From NCBI RefSeq assembly GCF_030499515.1, contig NZ_JASTWJ010000001.1:1488001-1552000 (forward strand): a DNA stretch of 64,000 bases, written 5' to 3'. Position numbers and translations under genes: made by a program. Shown here piece after piece: positions 45,297 to 53,683 of this stretch; positions within the stretch are counted from its first letter, which is position 1, and every line of letters begins with the position of its first letter. The stretch comes from Streptomyces sp. DT2A-34 (GTDB lineage: Bacteria > Actinomycetota > Actinomycetes > Streptomycetales > Streptomycetaceae). A model generated the notes under the pieces. It worked only from the letters and a program-made list of their open reading frames with translations, did not search any database and was not told where the DNA came from.

Positions 45297-46823
45297 GTGC
45301 ACCGTCCCCCCAGCGCCGAGGCCAAGGTCGCCGCCGAACTGGCCGATGTCCGCCCCGAACTCGCGTCGCGCTACGCGGCCGAGCTCCCCGGGGCCCGCGC
45401 GGCGGTGCTGACCCGGCTGTGGCGTGCGCTCACGCACGAACCCCTGCCCTGGGTCGCCGGCCGTGAGCGGGGCCGGGAGGGCCTCACCCTGCGCCTTTCC
45501 GACGGCCGCCGGCTGCACGGCCCGCACCCGGACCCGTACGCCACCGCCGCGTACGTCACCGCCGTGCGGCTCGACGAGACGTCGTACGACGATCCGGCCC
45601 GGCTGCCGGCCGACCTCTCCGTACCGCATGGCACGTCTCTCGCCGCCGAACTCGGCCACAGCGTCGCCTCGTTGGCGCTGTCGCGGGCCGGGCAGGCGGC
45701 CGGGCAGGACGCTCACTCGAAGGAATGGCCGCTGCGCGACTGGGAGTGGGAGCAGCGGGTGGTGGACGGGCATCCGTTCCACCCCAACTGCCGTTCCCGG
45801 CCCGGCTTCTCGGTCGCCGAGCAGCTGGCGTACGGGCCCGAGCACCGGCCGGTGGTCCCGCTGGGGCTGGTGCCGGTGCGGGCGGACGAGTGCCTGGTGA
45901 CGGGCGCGTGGCCGCGGGGGATGCGGGACGGGGAGCGGCTGCTGATCCCCGTGCATCCATGGCAGGCCGAGCATGTGCTCAAGCGTCCCCGCGATCCCTA
46001 CGGCGACGGCATCGCCGCGCATCCGCTCATGTCCCTGCGGACGCTCGCCCTCCCCGACGGACCGCACGTCAAGACGGCGCTGAGTGCCCGGCTGACGTCC
46101 TCGGTGCGGGACATCTCGGTGTACTCGATCGCCCTGTCGGCCACGCTGTCGGACTTCGCGGAGACGCTGGCGGCGCGGACGGACGGGCTGCTGCACGTCA
46201 CCCGTACCTTGGGGGCCGCCACCGCGAACTCGCCGGATCTGGCGGCGGTCGTACGCGAGTCGCCGCAGGAGTACGCGGGGCCCGGAGAGCGGGTCGTGCC
46301 GGTGGCCGCGCTCGCCACCACCGGGCTGCCCGAATCTCCCGCCTGGCTCGCCGAGTTCACGCGTCTCGCCCTCACCGTGGGGCTGCGGCTGCTGGAGCTG
46401 GGGGTCGCGCTGGAGGCGCACGGTCAGAACCTGCTCGTGGTGCTGTCCGCGAGCGGCTCCCCGGTGCGCCTGGTCTACCGCGACCTGGCCGACATCCGCG
46501 TCAGCCCGGCCCGGCTGGCCCGGCACGGCATTCCGGTGCCGGAGCTGACCGGCCGCATCGTCACGGACGATGTGACGACCCTGCGCCGCAAGCTGTTCGG
46601 CTCGCTGGTGGCCGGGGCGCTGGCGGGTACGGCCGGCTCGGGGGCCGCGTTGCGCGGGGTGCTGGAGGCGGTCGTACGGGATCTGCCGGGTACCTCCGAT
46701 CTGGCGGCGCTGCTCGACGAACCGCTGCCCACGAAGGCGTTGACGCTGATGCGGCTGTCGCCGGGGACGCCCGGGGATCAGTGGGCGGAGCTGCCCAATC
46801 CGCTGGTCACCGCGGTGTTCTGA
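45297..46823 (+). CDS. IucA/IucC-family siderophore synthetase (copy 2)
   Basis: A 508-residue NIS synthetase. GTG 45297 has GAGGAG 7 bases upstream. It has LIPVHPWQAEHVL near 225, KTALSARLTSSVRDISVYS near 260, EAHGQNLLVVL near 375 and TKALTLMRL near the end. The ATP-site segment reads VDGHPFHPNCRSRPGFS: the usual HPxHP is kept but the following Lys is replaced by the CRS stretch. It may still be active with Arg, or act on a different step from copy 1. Divergent partner of copy 1. Confidence 0.92.
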   Translation: MHRPPSAEAKVAAELADVRPELASRYAAELPGARAAVLTRLWRALTHEPLPWVAGRERGREGLTLRLSDGRRLHGPHPDPYATAAYVTAVRLDETSYDDPARLPADLSVPHGTSLAAELGHSVASLALSRAGQAAGQDAHSKEWPLRDWEWEQRVVDGHPFHPNCRSRPGFSVAEQLAYGPEHRPVVPLGLVPVRADECLVTGAWPRGMRDGERLLIPVHPWQAEHVLKRPRDPYGDGIAAHPLMSLRTLALPDGPHVKTALSARLTSSVRDISVYSIALSATLSDFAETLAARTDGLLHVTRTLGAATANSPDLAAVVRESPQEYAGPGERVVPVAALATTGLPESPAWLAEFTRLALTVGLRLLELGVALEAHGQNLLVVLSASGSPVRLVYRDLADIRVSPARLARHGIPVPELTGRIVTDDVTTLRRKLFGSLVAGALAGTAGSGAALRGVLEAVVRDLPGTSDLAALLDEPLPTKALTLMRLSPGTPGDQWAELPNPLVTAVF

Positions 46824-46890
46824 CCGGTTGTCCGGCAGGTGTTCCGATCACGTTTTGAAGCGGAACACCTCTGATCAATAAGATCCGCCG

Positions 46891-48159
46891 ATGATCAGAA
46901 CACAACGGCTGGCGGCCGGGGTCTGCGCCCTGCTCGCCGCGCTCACGGCCGGGACAGCGTTCCCGGCCGGGGCGGTCGCCGACGAGACCACCGCCACCGC
47001 TCCGAAAGTCGATCTCGTGATCGACGTCAGCGGTTCGATGCGGGCGAAGGACATCGACGGCCAGTCGCGCATGGCCGCCGCCAAGCAGGCCTTCAACGAG
47101 GTGCTGGACGCGACGCCGGAGGAGGTCCGGCTCGGCATCCGCACCCTCGGCGCCAACTACCCGGGCGACGACCGCAAGACGGGCTGCAAGGACACCGCGC
47201 AGCTCTACCCGGTCGGCCCGCTGGACCGTACCGAGGCCAAGACGGCGGTGGCGACCCTCACGCCCACCGGCTGGACGCCGATCGGCCCCGCGCTGCTGAA
47301 GGCGGCCGACGACCTGGACGGCGGCGAGGGCTCCAAGCGCATCGTGCTGATCAGCGACGGCGAGGACACCTGCGCCCCGCTCGACCCGTGCGAGGTCGCC
47401 CGGGAGATCGCCGCCAAGGGCATCGGCCTGACCATCGACACACTCGGCCTGGTCCCGAACACCAAGATGCGGCAGCAGCTGAGCTGCATCGCCGAGGCCA
47501 CGGGCGGCACCTTCACGTCGGTCGAGCACACCGACGAACTCGCCGACAAGGTCAACCAGTTGGTGGACCGGGCGGCCGATCCGGTGGTGACGCCGGTCGC
47601 GACGACGGGCGCGGACCAGTGCGCGAAGGCGCCGACGCTGCGGTCCGGCCTGTACACCGACCGCGAGGAGTTCGGACAGCAGCGCTGGTACCGCGTGCCC
47701 GTCCCGCACGGCTATGAACTGCGCGCCTCGGTGAGCGTCGCCGCCGACCGTGCGGTGAACCCGTCGTACGGGCTGCTGTTGCGCGCGACGACCGAGCGCG
47801 GCCGGGAGATCGTCCGCGGCGAGGCGGCGGGCAACGGCCGTACCGATGTGATCTCGACGGGCCTGCGCTACCCGAAGGCCGAGGACGAGGACGTGGAGGG
47901 CGAGGTCGCGCCCGAGACCGTGTGCCTCCAGGTCACCCACTCCTTCTCACCGGCCAGTGGCGTGCAGACCACCCCCGGTCTGCCGCTCGAAGTGACCATC
48001 GACGTCGTACACGGGCCGGACGCATCGAGCGACGTGGCCTCCTTCGGCCTCGGGCGCGGCTGGTGGCTGCTGGGCGCCCTGATCCTCACCGGCTTCCTCG
48101 CCGGTCTCGTCTGGGGCTGGCTGTCACGCTGGCGCGTCGCGGTCTGGAGGACCAACTGA
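46891..48159 (+). CDS. Secreted/membrane VWA-domain protein
   Basis: A 422-residue protein with a signal peptide (MIRTQRLAAGVCALLAALTA, cleavage near AVA-DE). A von Willebrand A domain spans about 38-230 with MIDAS motif DVSGSM at 49 and TPTGWTP and SDGEDTCAP supplying the other metal ligands. There is a beta-rich middle and a single membrane helix near the end (WWLLGALILTGFLAGLVWGW). It is anchored outside the cell. It overlaps the next gene by one base (TGATG), so the pair acts together, probably binding a surface ligand. Confidence 0.9.
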   Translation: MIRTQRLAAGVCALLAALTAGTAFPAGAVADETTATAPKVDLVIDVSGSMRAKDIDGQSRMAAAKQAFNEVLDATPEEVRLGIRTLGANYPGDDRKTGCKDTAQLYPVGPLDRTEAKTAVATLTPTGWTPIGPALLKAADDLDGGEGSKRIVLISDGEDTCAPLDPCEVAREIAAKGIGLTIDTLGLVPNTKMRQQLSCIAEATGGTFTSVEHTDELADKVNQLVDRAADPVVTPVATTGADQCAKAPTLRSGLYTDREEFGQQRWYRVPVPHGYELRASVSVAADRAVNPSYGLLLRATTERGREIVRGEAAGNGRTDVISTGLRYPKAEDEDVEGEVAPETVCLQVTHSFSPASGVQTTPGLPLEVTIDVVHGPDASSDVASFGLGRGWWLLGALILTGFLAGLVWGWLSRWRVAVWRTN

Positions 48160-48962
48160 TGCGGATCACACGCGTGTTGAGCGCCGCCCTGCTGACGCTG
48201 GGGCTGGCGGCGGGTCCGGCGGTCGCCGACTCCTCGCCGTCGCCGAGCGCGTCGGAGGACGGCGGCGCGCCGACCGAGGCGGGCACCTCCTTCCGTACGG
48301 CGACCGAGTTCGAGCAGGGGCAGACGGCCACGGCGAGCGGCTCCGCGGGCGACTACCTGTACTGGTCGTTCCCCGCGGACGCCGGACAGCGCCCCACCGT
48401 CGAGGCCACGGTGAAGCTGCCGGACACGCACGCCGCCGAGACCTGGCAGATCGACGTGTACGACGGCCTGCGGCGCCGCCAGCCCTGCCAGTCCGGGGCA
48501 CAGACGCGCACCGCCGCGGCGGGTGCCGCCTCGATCGAGCTGGCCTGCGTCCTGCGTACCGTCCGCGCCTGGTCCGAGCCCTGGGCCAACGACCCACTGC
48601 CGGGCACGTACTACATCCGGTTGACGGTCGTGGACGTCCCCACCTCCGACCTCGGACTGCCGGTCGACGCCGAGGTCCGGGTCGACTCCAAGGACATCGG
48701 CGGGGCGGCGGCGGTGGACGGGGCGCTGGCCCAGCCGCTGGTGCCGGGGGCCGGTGCCATCTCCGAGAGCGGCGAGGACGAGTACACCAAGAAGACACTG
48801 CTCGCGAGCCTCGAACCCAGCGGCGGCTGGGCGTCCGGCTGGTGGTCCGACCGGTGGGTGTGGACGGCGATCGGCGGTGCGCTGGCCGCGCTCGCGGGTA
48901 TCGGCGGTTATGCGCTGACGCGCGGGTCGGGGCGTCCGTCGCGGGTGCCGCCGGGCGCCTGA
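48159..48962 (+). CDS. Secreted single-pass protein, partner of the VWA gene
   Basis: A 267-residue protein with a signal peptide (MRITRVLSAALLTLGLAAG, cleavage near AVADS), an extracellular beta-rich domain with one conserved cysteine pair (PCQSG, LACVL) and a C-terminal membrane helix (VWTAIGGALAALAGIGGYAL). The middle resembles the second half of the VWA protein (both have TTERGR/TRTA and a TSxD pattern), suggesting a shared domain. It is translated through a TGATG overlap. The function is unknown. Confidence 0.8.
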   Translation: MRITRVLSAALLTLGLAAGPAVADSSPSPSASEDGGAPTEAGTSFRTATEFEQGQTATASGSAGDYLYWSFPADAGQRPTVEATVKLPDTHAAETWQIDVYDGLRRRQPCQSGAQTRTAAAGAASIELACVLRTVRAWSEPWANDPLPGTYYIRLTVVDVPTSDLGLPVDAEVRVDSKDIGGAAAVDGALAQPLVPGAGAISESGEDEYTKKTLLASLEPSGGWASGWWSDRWVWTAIGGALAALAGIGGYALTRGSGRPSRVPPGA

Positions 48963-48973
48963 CGGGAAGCCGG

Positions 48974-49008
48974 AAGGGCCCGCTGTCCGTCCCGGACGGC
49001 GGGCCCTT
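48974..49008. terminator. Bidirectional terminator
   Basis: AAGGGCCCGC pairs with GCGGGCCCTT, with further pairing of TCCG/CGGA inside. It lies between the secreted-protein gene and the convergent HxlR gene and ends in TTTC on the + strand. Confidence 0.85.
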
Positions 49009-49017
49009 TCGCCAAGG

Positions 49018-49644
49018 TCAGCCTTCCCGCAGGGCCTTGGCGAGGGTTCCTTCCCCGGTCACCTGGATACGGCCGGCCCGTACGGCGTCGGCCACCCTCA
49101 ACTCCCCTCGCGCGACCGCCTCGCACGTCCCGGAGTCCAGTACCAGCCGCGCGTCGGGCTCCCCGGGAGCGGGCCCGTCGCCGTAGACCGGCCCGTTCTC
49201 GGCACCGACGTACAGGTGGAAGTCCCCTTCCTCCAGCCGGACTTCGACGAGCCCCTCCCCCTCCAGCGACCGGAGCAACGGCAGCGCGAACCAGTGTGCC
49301 CGCACCGCGTCGGTGGGCCGCCGCTCGCCGAGCTCGGTCTGTCCCCACTCCCCCAGCGCCTGCAGGACGGGCAGCAACTCCCGCCCCCGCGAGGTGAGTT
49401 CGTAGACGTACGCCGCGCCGGGCGGCGGCAGCCGGCGCCGGGTGCCGATCCCGTCCCGCTCCATGTCCTTCAGCCGTGAGGCGAGTACGTCCGTGCTGAC
49501 GCCCGGCAGATCGGCGTGCAGGTCGGTGTAGCGCCGCGGGCCGGCCAGCAGCTCCCGGACGATCAGCAGGGTCCAGCGGTCGCCGACGAGGTCGAGCGCA
49601 CGGGCGGCGGAACAGTACTGGTCGTAGCTTCGGCGAGGTGACAT
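49018..49644 (-). CDS. HxlR-family transcriptional regulator
   Basis: A 208-residue regulator. The winged helix occupies about 10-100 (YDQYCSAARALDLVGDRWTL, LLAGPRRYTDLHADLPGVST, TSRGRELLPVL), with the family's Cys near the start that can sense redox or electrophiles. The C-terminal half (from about 120) resembles an SCP2-like lipid-binding module. It is divergent from the aminotransferase with about 90 bases between. ATG 49644 is used; ATG 49662 adds six residues. Confidence 0.88.
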   Translation of the reverse strand: MSPRRSYDQYCSAARALDLVGDRWTLLIVRELLAGPRRYTDLHADLPGVSTDVLASRLKDMERDGIGTRRRLPPPGAAYVYELTSRGRELLPVLQALGEWGQTELGERRPTDAVRAHWFALPLLRSLEGEGLVEVRLEEGDFHLYVGAENGPVYGDGPAPGEPDARLVLDSGTCEAVARGELRVADAVRAGRIQVTGEGTLAKALREG

Positions 49645-49686
49645 GCGACGCAGTCTAGACATGTTGTTGGACTTTCCAAGCTCGAA

Positions 49687-49701
49687 CTTGGTAAAACCAA
49701 G
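49687..49701. promoter_or_regulatory. Candidate operator between HxlR and aminotransferase
   Basis: CTTGGTAAAACCAAG is a perfect inverted repeat with a 3-base centre, located in the divergent promoter. Position and symmetry fit an HxlR-type binding site; the binding is inferred. Confidence 0.5.
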
Positions 49702-49731
49702 CAACACACGAAACCGGAGGGGCGAGCGCGC

Positions 49732-50943
49732 ATGGAGTTCCGGCAGTCGAGCAAGCTGAGCGAAGTCTGTTACGAGATCCGCGGCCCGGTGATCGAGCAC
49801 GCGAACGCACTGGAGGAGGCCGGCCACAGCGTGCTGCGCCTCAACACCGGCAACCCCGCGCTCTTCGGCTTCGAGGCGCCTGAGGAGATCCTCCAGGACA
49901 TGATCCGGATGCTCCCCCAGGCGCACGGCTACACCGACTCGCGCGGCATCCTCTCCGCCCGCCGGGCCGTGGCCCAGCGCTACCAGACACTCGGCCTGGA
50001 GGTGGGCGTCGACGACGTCTTCCTCGGCAACGGCGTGTCGGAGCTGGTCTCCATGGCCGTACAGGCGCTGGTCGAGGACGGCGACGAGATCCTCATCCCG
50101 GCCCCCGACTTTCCCCTCTGGACAGCCGTCACGACCCTCGCCGGCGGCAAGGCGGTCCACTACCTCTGCGACGAGCAGGCCGACTGGTACCCGGACCTGG
50201 ACGACATGGCGTCGAAGATCACGGACCGCACGCGCGCCGTGGTCATCATCAACCCGAACAACCCCACCGGCGCGGTCTACCCCAAGGAGATCCTGGAGGG
50301 CATCCTCGACCTCGCCCGCCGCCACGGCCTGATGGTCTTCGCCGACGAGATCTACGACCAGATCCTCTACGACGACGCCGTGCACCACTCGGTCGCTACC
50401 CTCGCCCCCGACCTGGTGGTCCTCACCTTCTGCGGCCTGTCGAAGACGTACCGGGTGGCGGGCTTCCGCTCCGGCTGGCTCGTCGTCACCGGCCCGAAGC
50501 AGCACGCGAAGGACTATCTGGAGGGCCTGACCATGCTGGCCTCCATGCGCCTGTGCGCCAACGCGCCCGCGCAGTACGCCATCCAGGCCGCGCTCGGCGG
50601 CCGCCAGTCCATCCGCGAGCTGACCGTGCCGGGCGGGCGGCTGTACGAACAGCGCAACGTGGCCTGGGAGAAGCTCAACGAGATCCCGGGTGTGTCGTGT
50701 GTGAAGCCGAAAGGCTCGCTGTACGCGTTCCCTCGCCTCGACCCCAAGGTGTACCCGATCCACGACGACGAGAAGTTCGTCCTGGACCTGCTGCTGCGGG
50801 AGAAGATCCAGGTGGTGCAGGGGACGGGCTTCAACTGGCCGACCCCTGATCACTTCCGGATCCTGACCCTGCCGTACGCGGACGACCTGGAGGCGGCGAT
50901 CGGGCGGATCGGGCGGTTCCTCAGCGGGTATCGGCAGAACTGA
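49732..50943 (+). CDS. PLP-dependent aminotransferase (AlaA-like, class I/II)
   Basis: A 403-residue aminotransferase beginning MEFRQSSKLSEVCYEIRGPV, the start typical of AlaA-type alanine transaminases. INPNNPTGAVYPKEIL near 173 and ADEIYDQILYDD near 202 carry PLP-ring contacts. The Schiff-base Lys is in GLSKTYRVAGFRSGW near 235. The Arg that binds the substrate carboxylate is near the end in DHFRILTLPY. It converts pyruvate and glutamate to alanine and 2-oxoglutarate, or a near relative. It is divergent from HxlR, which probably controls it. Confidence 0.92.
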   Translation: MEFRQSSKLSEVCYEIRGPVIEHANALEEAGHSVLRLNTGNPALFGFEAPEEILQDMIRMLPQAHGYTDSRGILSARRAVAQRYQTLGLEVGVDDVFLGNGVSELVSMAVQALVEDGDEILIPAPDFPLWTAVTTLAGGKAVHYLCDEQADWYPDLDDMASKITDRTRAVVIINPNNPTGAVYPKEILEGILDLARRHGLMVFADEIYDQILYDDAVHHSVATLAPDLVVLTFCGLSKTYRVAGFRSGWLVVTGPKQHAKDYLEGLTMLASMRLCANAPAQYAIQAALGGRQSIRELTVPGGRLYEQRNVAWEKLNEIPGVSCVKPKGSLYAFPRLDPKVYPIHDDEKFVLDLLLREKIQVVQGTGFNWPTPDHFRILTLPYADDLEAAIGRIGRFLSGYRQN

Positions 50944-51028
50944 GCCGGTATCGGGAGACCTCAGCGGGTACCGGCAGATGTGACCGCGTCTCCGTGGGCA
51001 GGGGCCCCGCCGTGGGTAGAACCCGTGC

Positions 51029-51094
51029 ATGAGCACCCGCCCCCTGCTGCTCCTCGACGTGGACTTTACCGACCGCGGGCAGTGCCGCCCGTGA
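51029..51094 (+). pseudogene. HAD-type gene cut after 12 codons
   Basis: MSTRPLLLLDVD is the common start of a Streptomyces HAD-like hydrolase (normally continuing with G-P-L-N-P). At 51065 it breaks into unrelated sequence and stops nine codons later. The break lies at a TTTACCGACCG repeat, so this is the left junction of the recombinase island. Confidence 0.65.
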
Positions 51095-51148
51095 TGTCCG
51101 TCTGGGCCTGTGGCTTGGGCGTCATGGGCTCGTTTACCGACCGGGGCC
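51065..51148 (+). repeat. Direct repeat TTTACCGACCG at the island junction
   Basis: TTTACCGACCGCGGGC at 51065-51080 and TTTACCGACCGGGGCC at 51133-51148 are direct repeats, 68 bases apart. The first begins exactly where the HAD gene is cut. They lie just before the recombinase gene and may be recombinase binding sites. Confidence 0.6.
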
Positions 51149-51160
51149 GGGACGTCTGTC

Positions 51161-52367
51161 ATGTTCCGGAGTCGGTACGGGGGACAAGTGGTACGGCACG
51201 TTGTGGTCGGGGACTTGAGGGTCCAGCGGATCGAGGGGAAGGACGGGCGGAGGACATGGACGATCGTCTGGCCCGAGGGCACGCTGCACACGGAGGCGGA
51301 CCGGTTCCTGCGTGAGCACGAGGGCTCGGGCACGCAGAAGACTTACGCGTACTACCTGGTGGACCACCTGCGGTGGCTGGAGCGCGAATGCCTGGCCTTC
51401 GACACGGTCCAACTCCGCTATCTGGAACGCTACACGGGGATCGTCGGCGCCGAGGTCCGCATGCCGCTCGGGGAACCGTGGCGGGTCGGCAAGCGCCCCT
51501 ACAGCCGTTCCGCGCTGTCGACCGCGGCGGCCTGCCTGAAAGGCTTCTACCTGCACCAAGCCTCCCTCGGCATCAACGGCGAGCTCGGCAGGAAGCTCGA
51601 CAGGCCCCGGCTGCCGTCGCGGGTGGACCGTCGCCGCTCGTTCCTCGGTCACGCGAAGTCGCCACTGCCCACGAACCCCCTGGCACCGAAGGGGGCCGCA
51701 CCGCCGGCACCCGAAGATGTTGCCGGACGGGGCGAGGGAGAAGCTGCTGGAGACGGTGAACGCCGCGCGGGACCGGCTGGTGGTCGACTGGCTCGCCGAC
51801 GGGGGCCTGAGGATCGGCGAACTGTGCGGGTTGTACCTGGTCGACCTGCACCTGCGGGAGAACGCGGCCTGCGGTGAGTGCCGCACCCCGCACCTGCGCG
51901 TCTGCCACCGGCCCGGCAACCCGAACCAGGCCGAGGCCAAGACCAAGCACCCGTGGCAGGTCACGCGAGGAACGGTCACCGGCGGGCTGATCAAGCGAGT
52001 CAGCCCGGCGATGGTGCACTCCTACTTCGAGTACATGACGACCGAGTACCCGCGCGGCACTCGGCACGGCATGCTCATGGTCCAGCTGCACGGCGCCGAT
52101 GTCGGCCAGCCGTGGGCCCCGGTCGGCGCCCGCCGGATGCTCGGCCGGGCAGGGAAACGCGCTCGTCTGGGGCTGGTGAAACCCCGTACCTTCCGGCACA
52201 CCTTTACCTCGGCGGTTCTCGACGCCGCGGACCGCAACACCCTGATCGCCCGGGACGCGGGCGGCTGGGCCTCGGCCGCGATGGTCGACGAGGTCTACGG
52301 TCACGTCGACATCCACGATCCGGTCTTCGATGCCGCTCTGCGCACAGTCTGGGGTGGGAACCGATGA
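51161..52367 (+). pseudogene. Tyrosine recombinase of the trio type, frameshifted
   Basis: The first part (51161-51700) is the core-binding domain (HEGSGTQKTYAYYLVDHLRW, YSRSALSTAAACLKGFYLHQ). The catalytic domain is in the next frame: first Arg in GLRIGELCGLYLVDL, FRHTFTSAVLDAA, and GGWASAAMVDEVYGHVD with the Tyr. The frames join at about 51690, where one extra G in a GGGGG run would explain the shift. A zinc-like AACGECRTPHLRVCH lies near residue 240. These recombinases move as groups of three with a DUF6262-type protein. Confidence 0.8.
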
Positions 52368-52809
52368 AGCGCCGGGACGCCTTCCTTGCCTCCGGCGCGA
52401 AAAGGCTCAGATCAGCGTCGCCGCCGTCGCCCGCCGCGCAGACGTCTCCCGCACCTTCCTCTATGACAACCCCGAGGCCAGGACCGCCACCGCCTCGGCC
52501 ATGGTCGAGGCCGGCGAACGCCGGTCCCAGACGCTCGCTGAGCAGAATGACGAGCGCGAGGCGACCTGGCGCGAACGTGCACTTAACGCGGAGGACGCCC
52601 TCAAAACCGCTCACGCGGAAATCCTCACCCGGCGGACTCGCATCGGTGAACTCATCGGCGAGATCCGGGACTTGCAGACCGAATGGACCGAGGAGGCCAT
52701 CCAGCGAATCACCACCGAGAACACCACCCTCAAGCAGCGAGTCCGCCAGCTCACTGCCGACAACCGCACCCTCGACGAGCGGCTCAAGGAGCGCCGCTCG
52801 GTCCGGTGA
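52364..52809 (+). CDS. DUF6262-like helper of the recombinase trio, probably frameshifted near its start
   Basis: ATG 52364 overlaps the recombinase stop, but the family-like reading (VAAVARRADVSRTFLYDNPE, then a long helix to DERLKERRSVR) is in another frame. They join near 52400 at an AAAA run. The protein is a helix-turn-helix followed by a coiled coil of about 90 residues (NTTLKQRVRQLTADNRTLDE). Tn554 TnpC-type proteins do the same for their recombinases. It is short at the C-terminus compared with relatives I recall. Confidence 0.65.
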
Positions 52810-52858
52810 CCACGGGACCCGTGGTCATCGGACCGAGTCGTATGCCAGGATCCGGCGC

Positions 52859-53269
52859 ATGGAGCCCCACAATGAGCCGGCAGCAGGCGAGGTCCTGCGC
52901 CAACGCGGCTGGCGCAAGGCATTCACCGTCCAAGAGATGGTCGACAAGTGGGCCTGGCTCGTGGGCAAGGTCGAGGATGGTTACAGCGACCTGGTGGACG
53001 AATACACCAACGACCTCTACAGCCGGAACTGGCTGCACGAGGCGTGGCCGATCCTCACTGAGCGCGTGATCGTCCTATGGACCCCGCAGGTCAAAGCCCT
53101 CGACGACCGTTTCCGGGCCGCCACTGTCTTCGACGACGGCATCTCGTTGTCACAGTTCCACCGGATCAGCGGATTCGACCCCATCGACATGTGGTGGTGG
53201 CGGCGCCACCCTCGTCTACTCGTCGGCGATCTCGGCCGCTCGCTCCGCTCGGGGGGCGCTACCGACTGA
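52859..53269 (+). CDS. Hypothetical protein, island cargo
   Basis: A 136-residue acidic, tryptophan-rich protein (FTVQEMVDKWAWLVGKVEDG, SRNWLHEAWPILTERVIVLW, IDMWWWRRHPRLL). The composition resembles small immunity-type proteins, but no family was recognised. ATG 52859 has AGGA about 8 bases upstream. It faces another hypothetical gene (53315-53620) tail to tail inside the recombinase island. The function is unknown. Confidence 0.5.
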   Translation: MEPHNEPAAGEVLRQRGWRKAFTVQEMVDKWAWLVGKVEDGYSDLVDEYTNDLYSRNWLHEAWPILTERVIVLWTPQVKALDDRFRAATVFDDGISLSQFHRISGFDPIDMWWWRRHPRLLVGDLGRSLRSGGATD

Positions 53270-53314
53270 TCCTCTGCGACAGAGCCTGCTGCGAATCGCG
53301 GCTGGCGGCCGCGA

Positions 53315-53620
53315 TCACCCGGTCTGCGGCTCGGCCAGGAGGACGACTCGATCGGCCTCGACATCGAAGCCGAGCACCGGATGGCCACGATCGCCCTCCG
53401 GGTCCATGAACACCGGCTTGCCCAAGTGTCGCCCGATATCCCGCAAGAAGCCGCAGAACACATCAAGTCGCCCCTGGCCCTGCATCTCCCGCAGGTCAAC
53501 ATCGAAGTCGATCTCATCGTCGTCATCGAAACGAAAGATCGCCAGAACATCGGCAGTCGGCCAGACCCGCAGCCATTCCACGGATAATGCCCCAATATCT
53601 GCGGTCGTTTGATTCGTCAC
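53315..53620 (-). CDS. Hypothetical acidic protein, island cargo
   Basis: A 101-residue protein rich in Asp (VLAIFRFDDDDEIDFDVDLR) with a following helix (RLDVFCGFLRDIGRHLGKPV) and strand FDVEADRVVLLA. The GTG at 53620 is used; no good ribosome site is seen. It has the look of immunity or antitoxin proteins. The pair with the converging 52859 gene is likely cargo of the island. It is not recognised. Confidence 0.5.
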   Translation of the reverse strand: MTNQTTADIGALSVEWLRVWPTADVLAIFRFDDDDEIDFDVDLREMQGQGRLDVFCGFLRDIGRHLGKPVFMDPEGDRGHPVLGFDVEADRVVLLAEPQTG

Positions 53621-53683
53621 CTGCGTTGACGTTCTCCGGCCGCTACGTGAAGCGGCCCTGTTATCTGCGGCAAGGGGGAAGTG

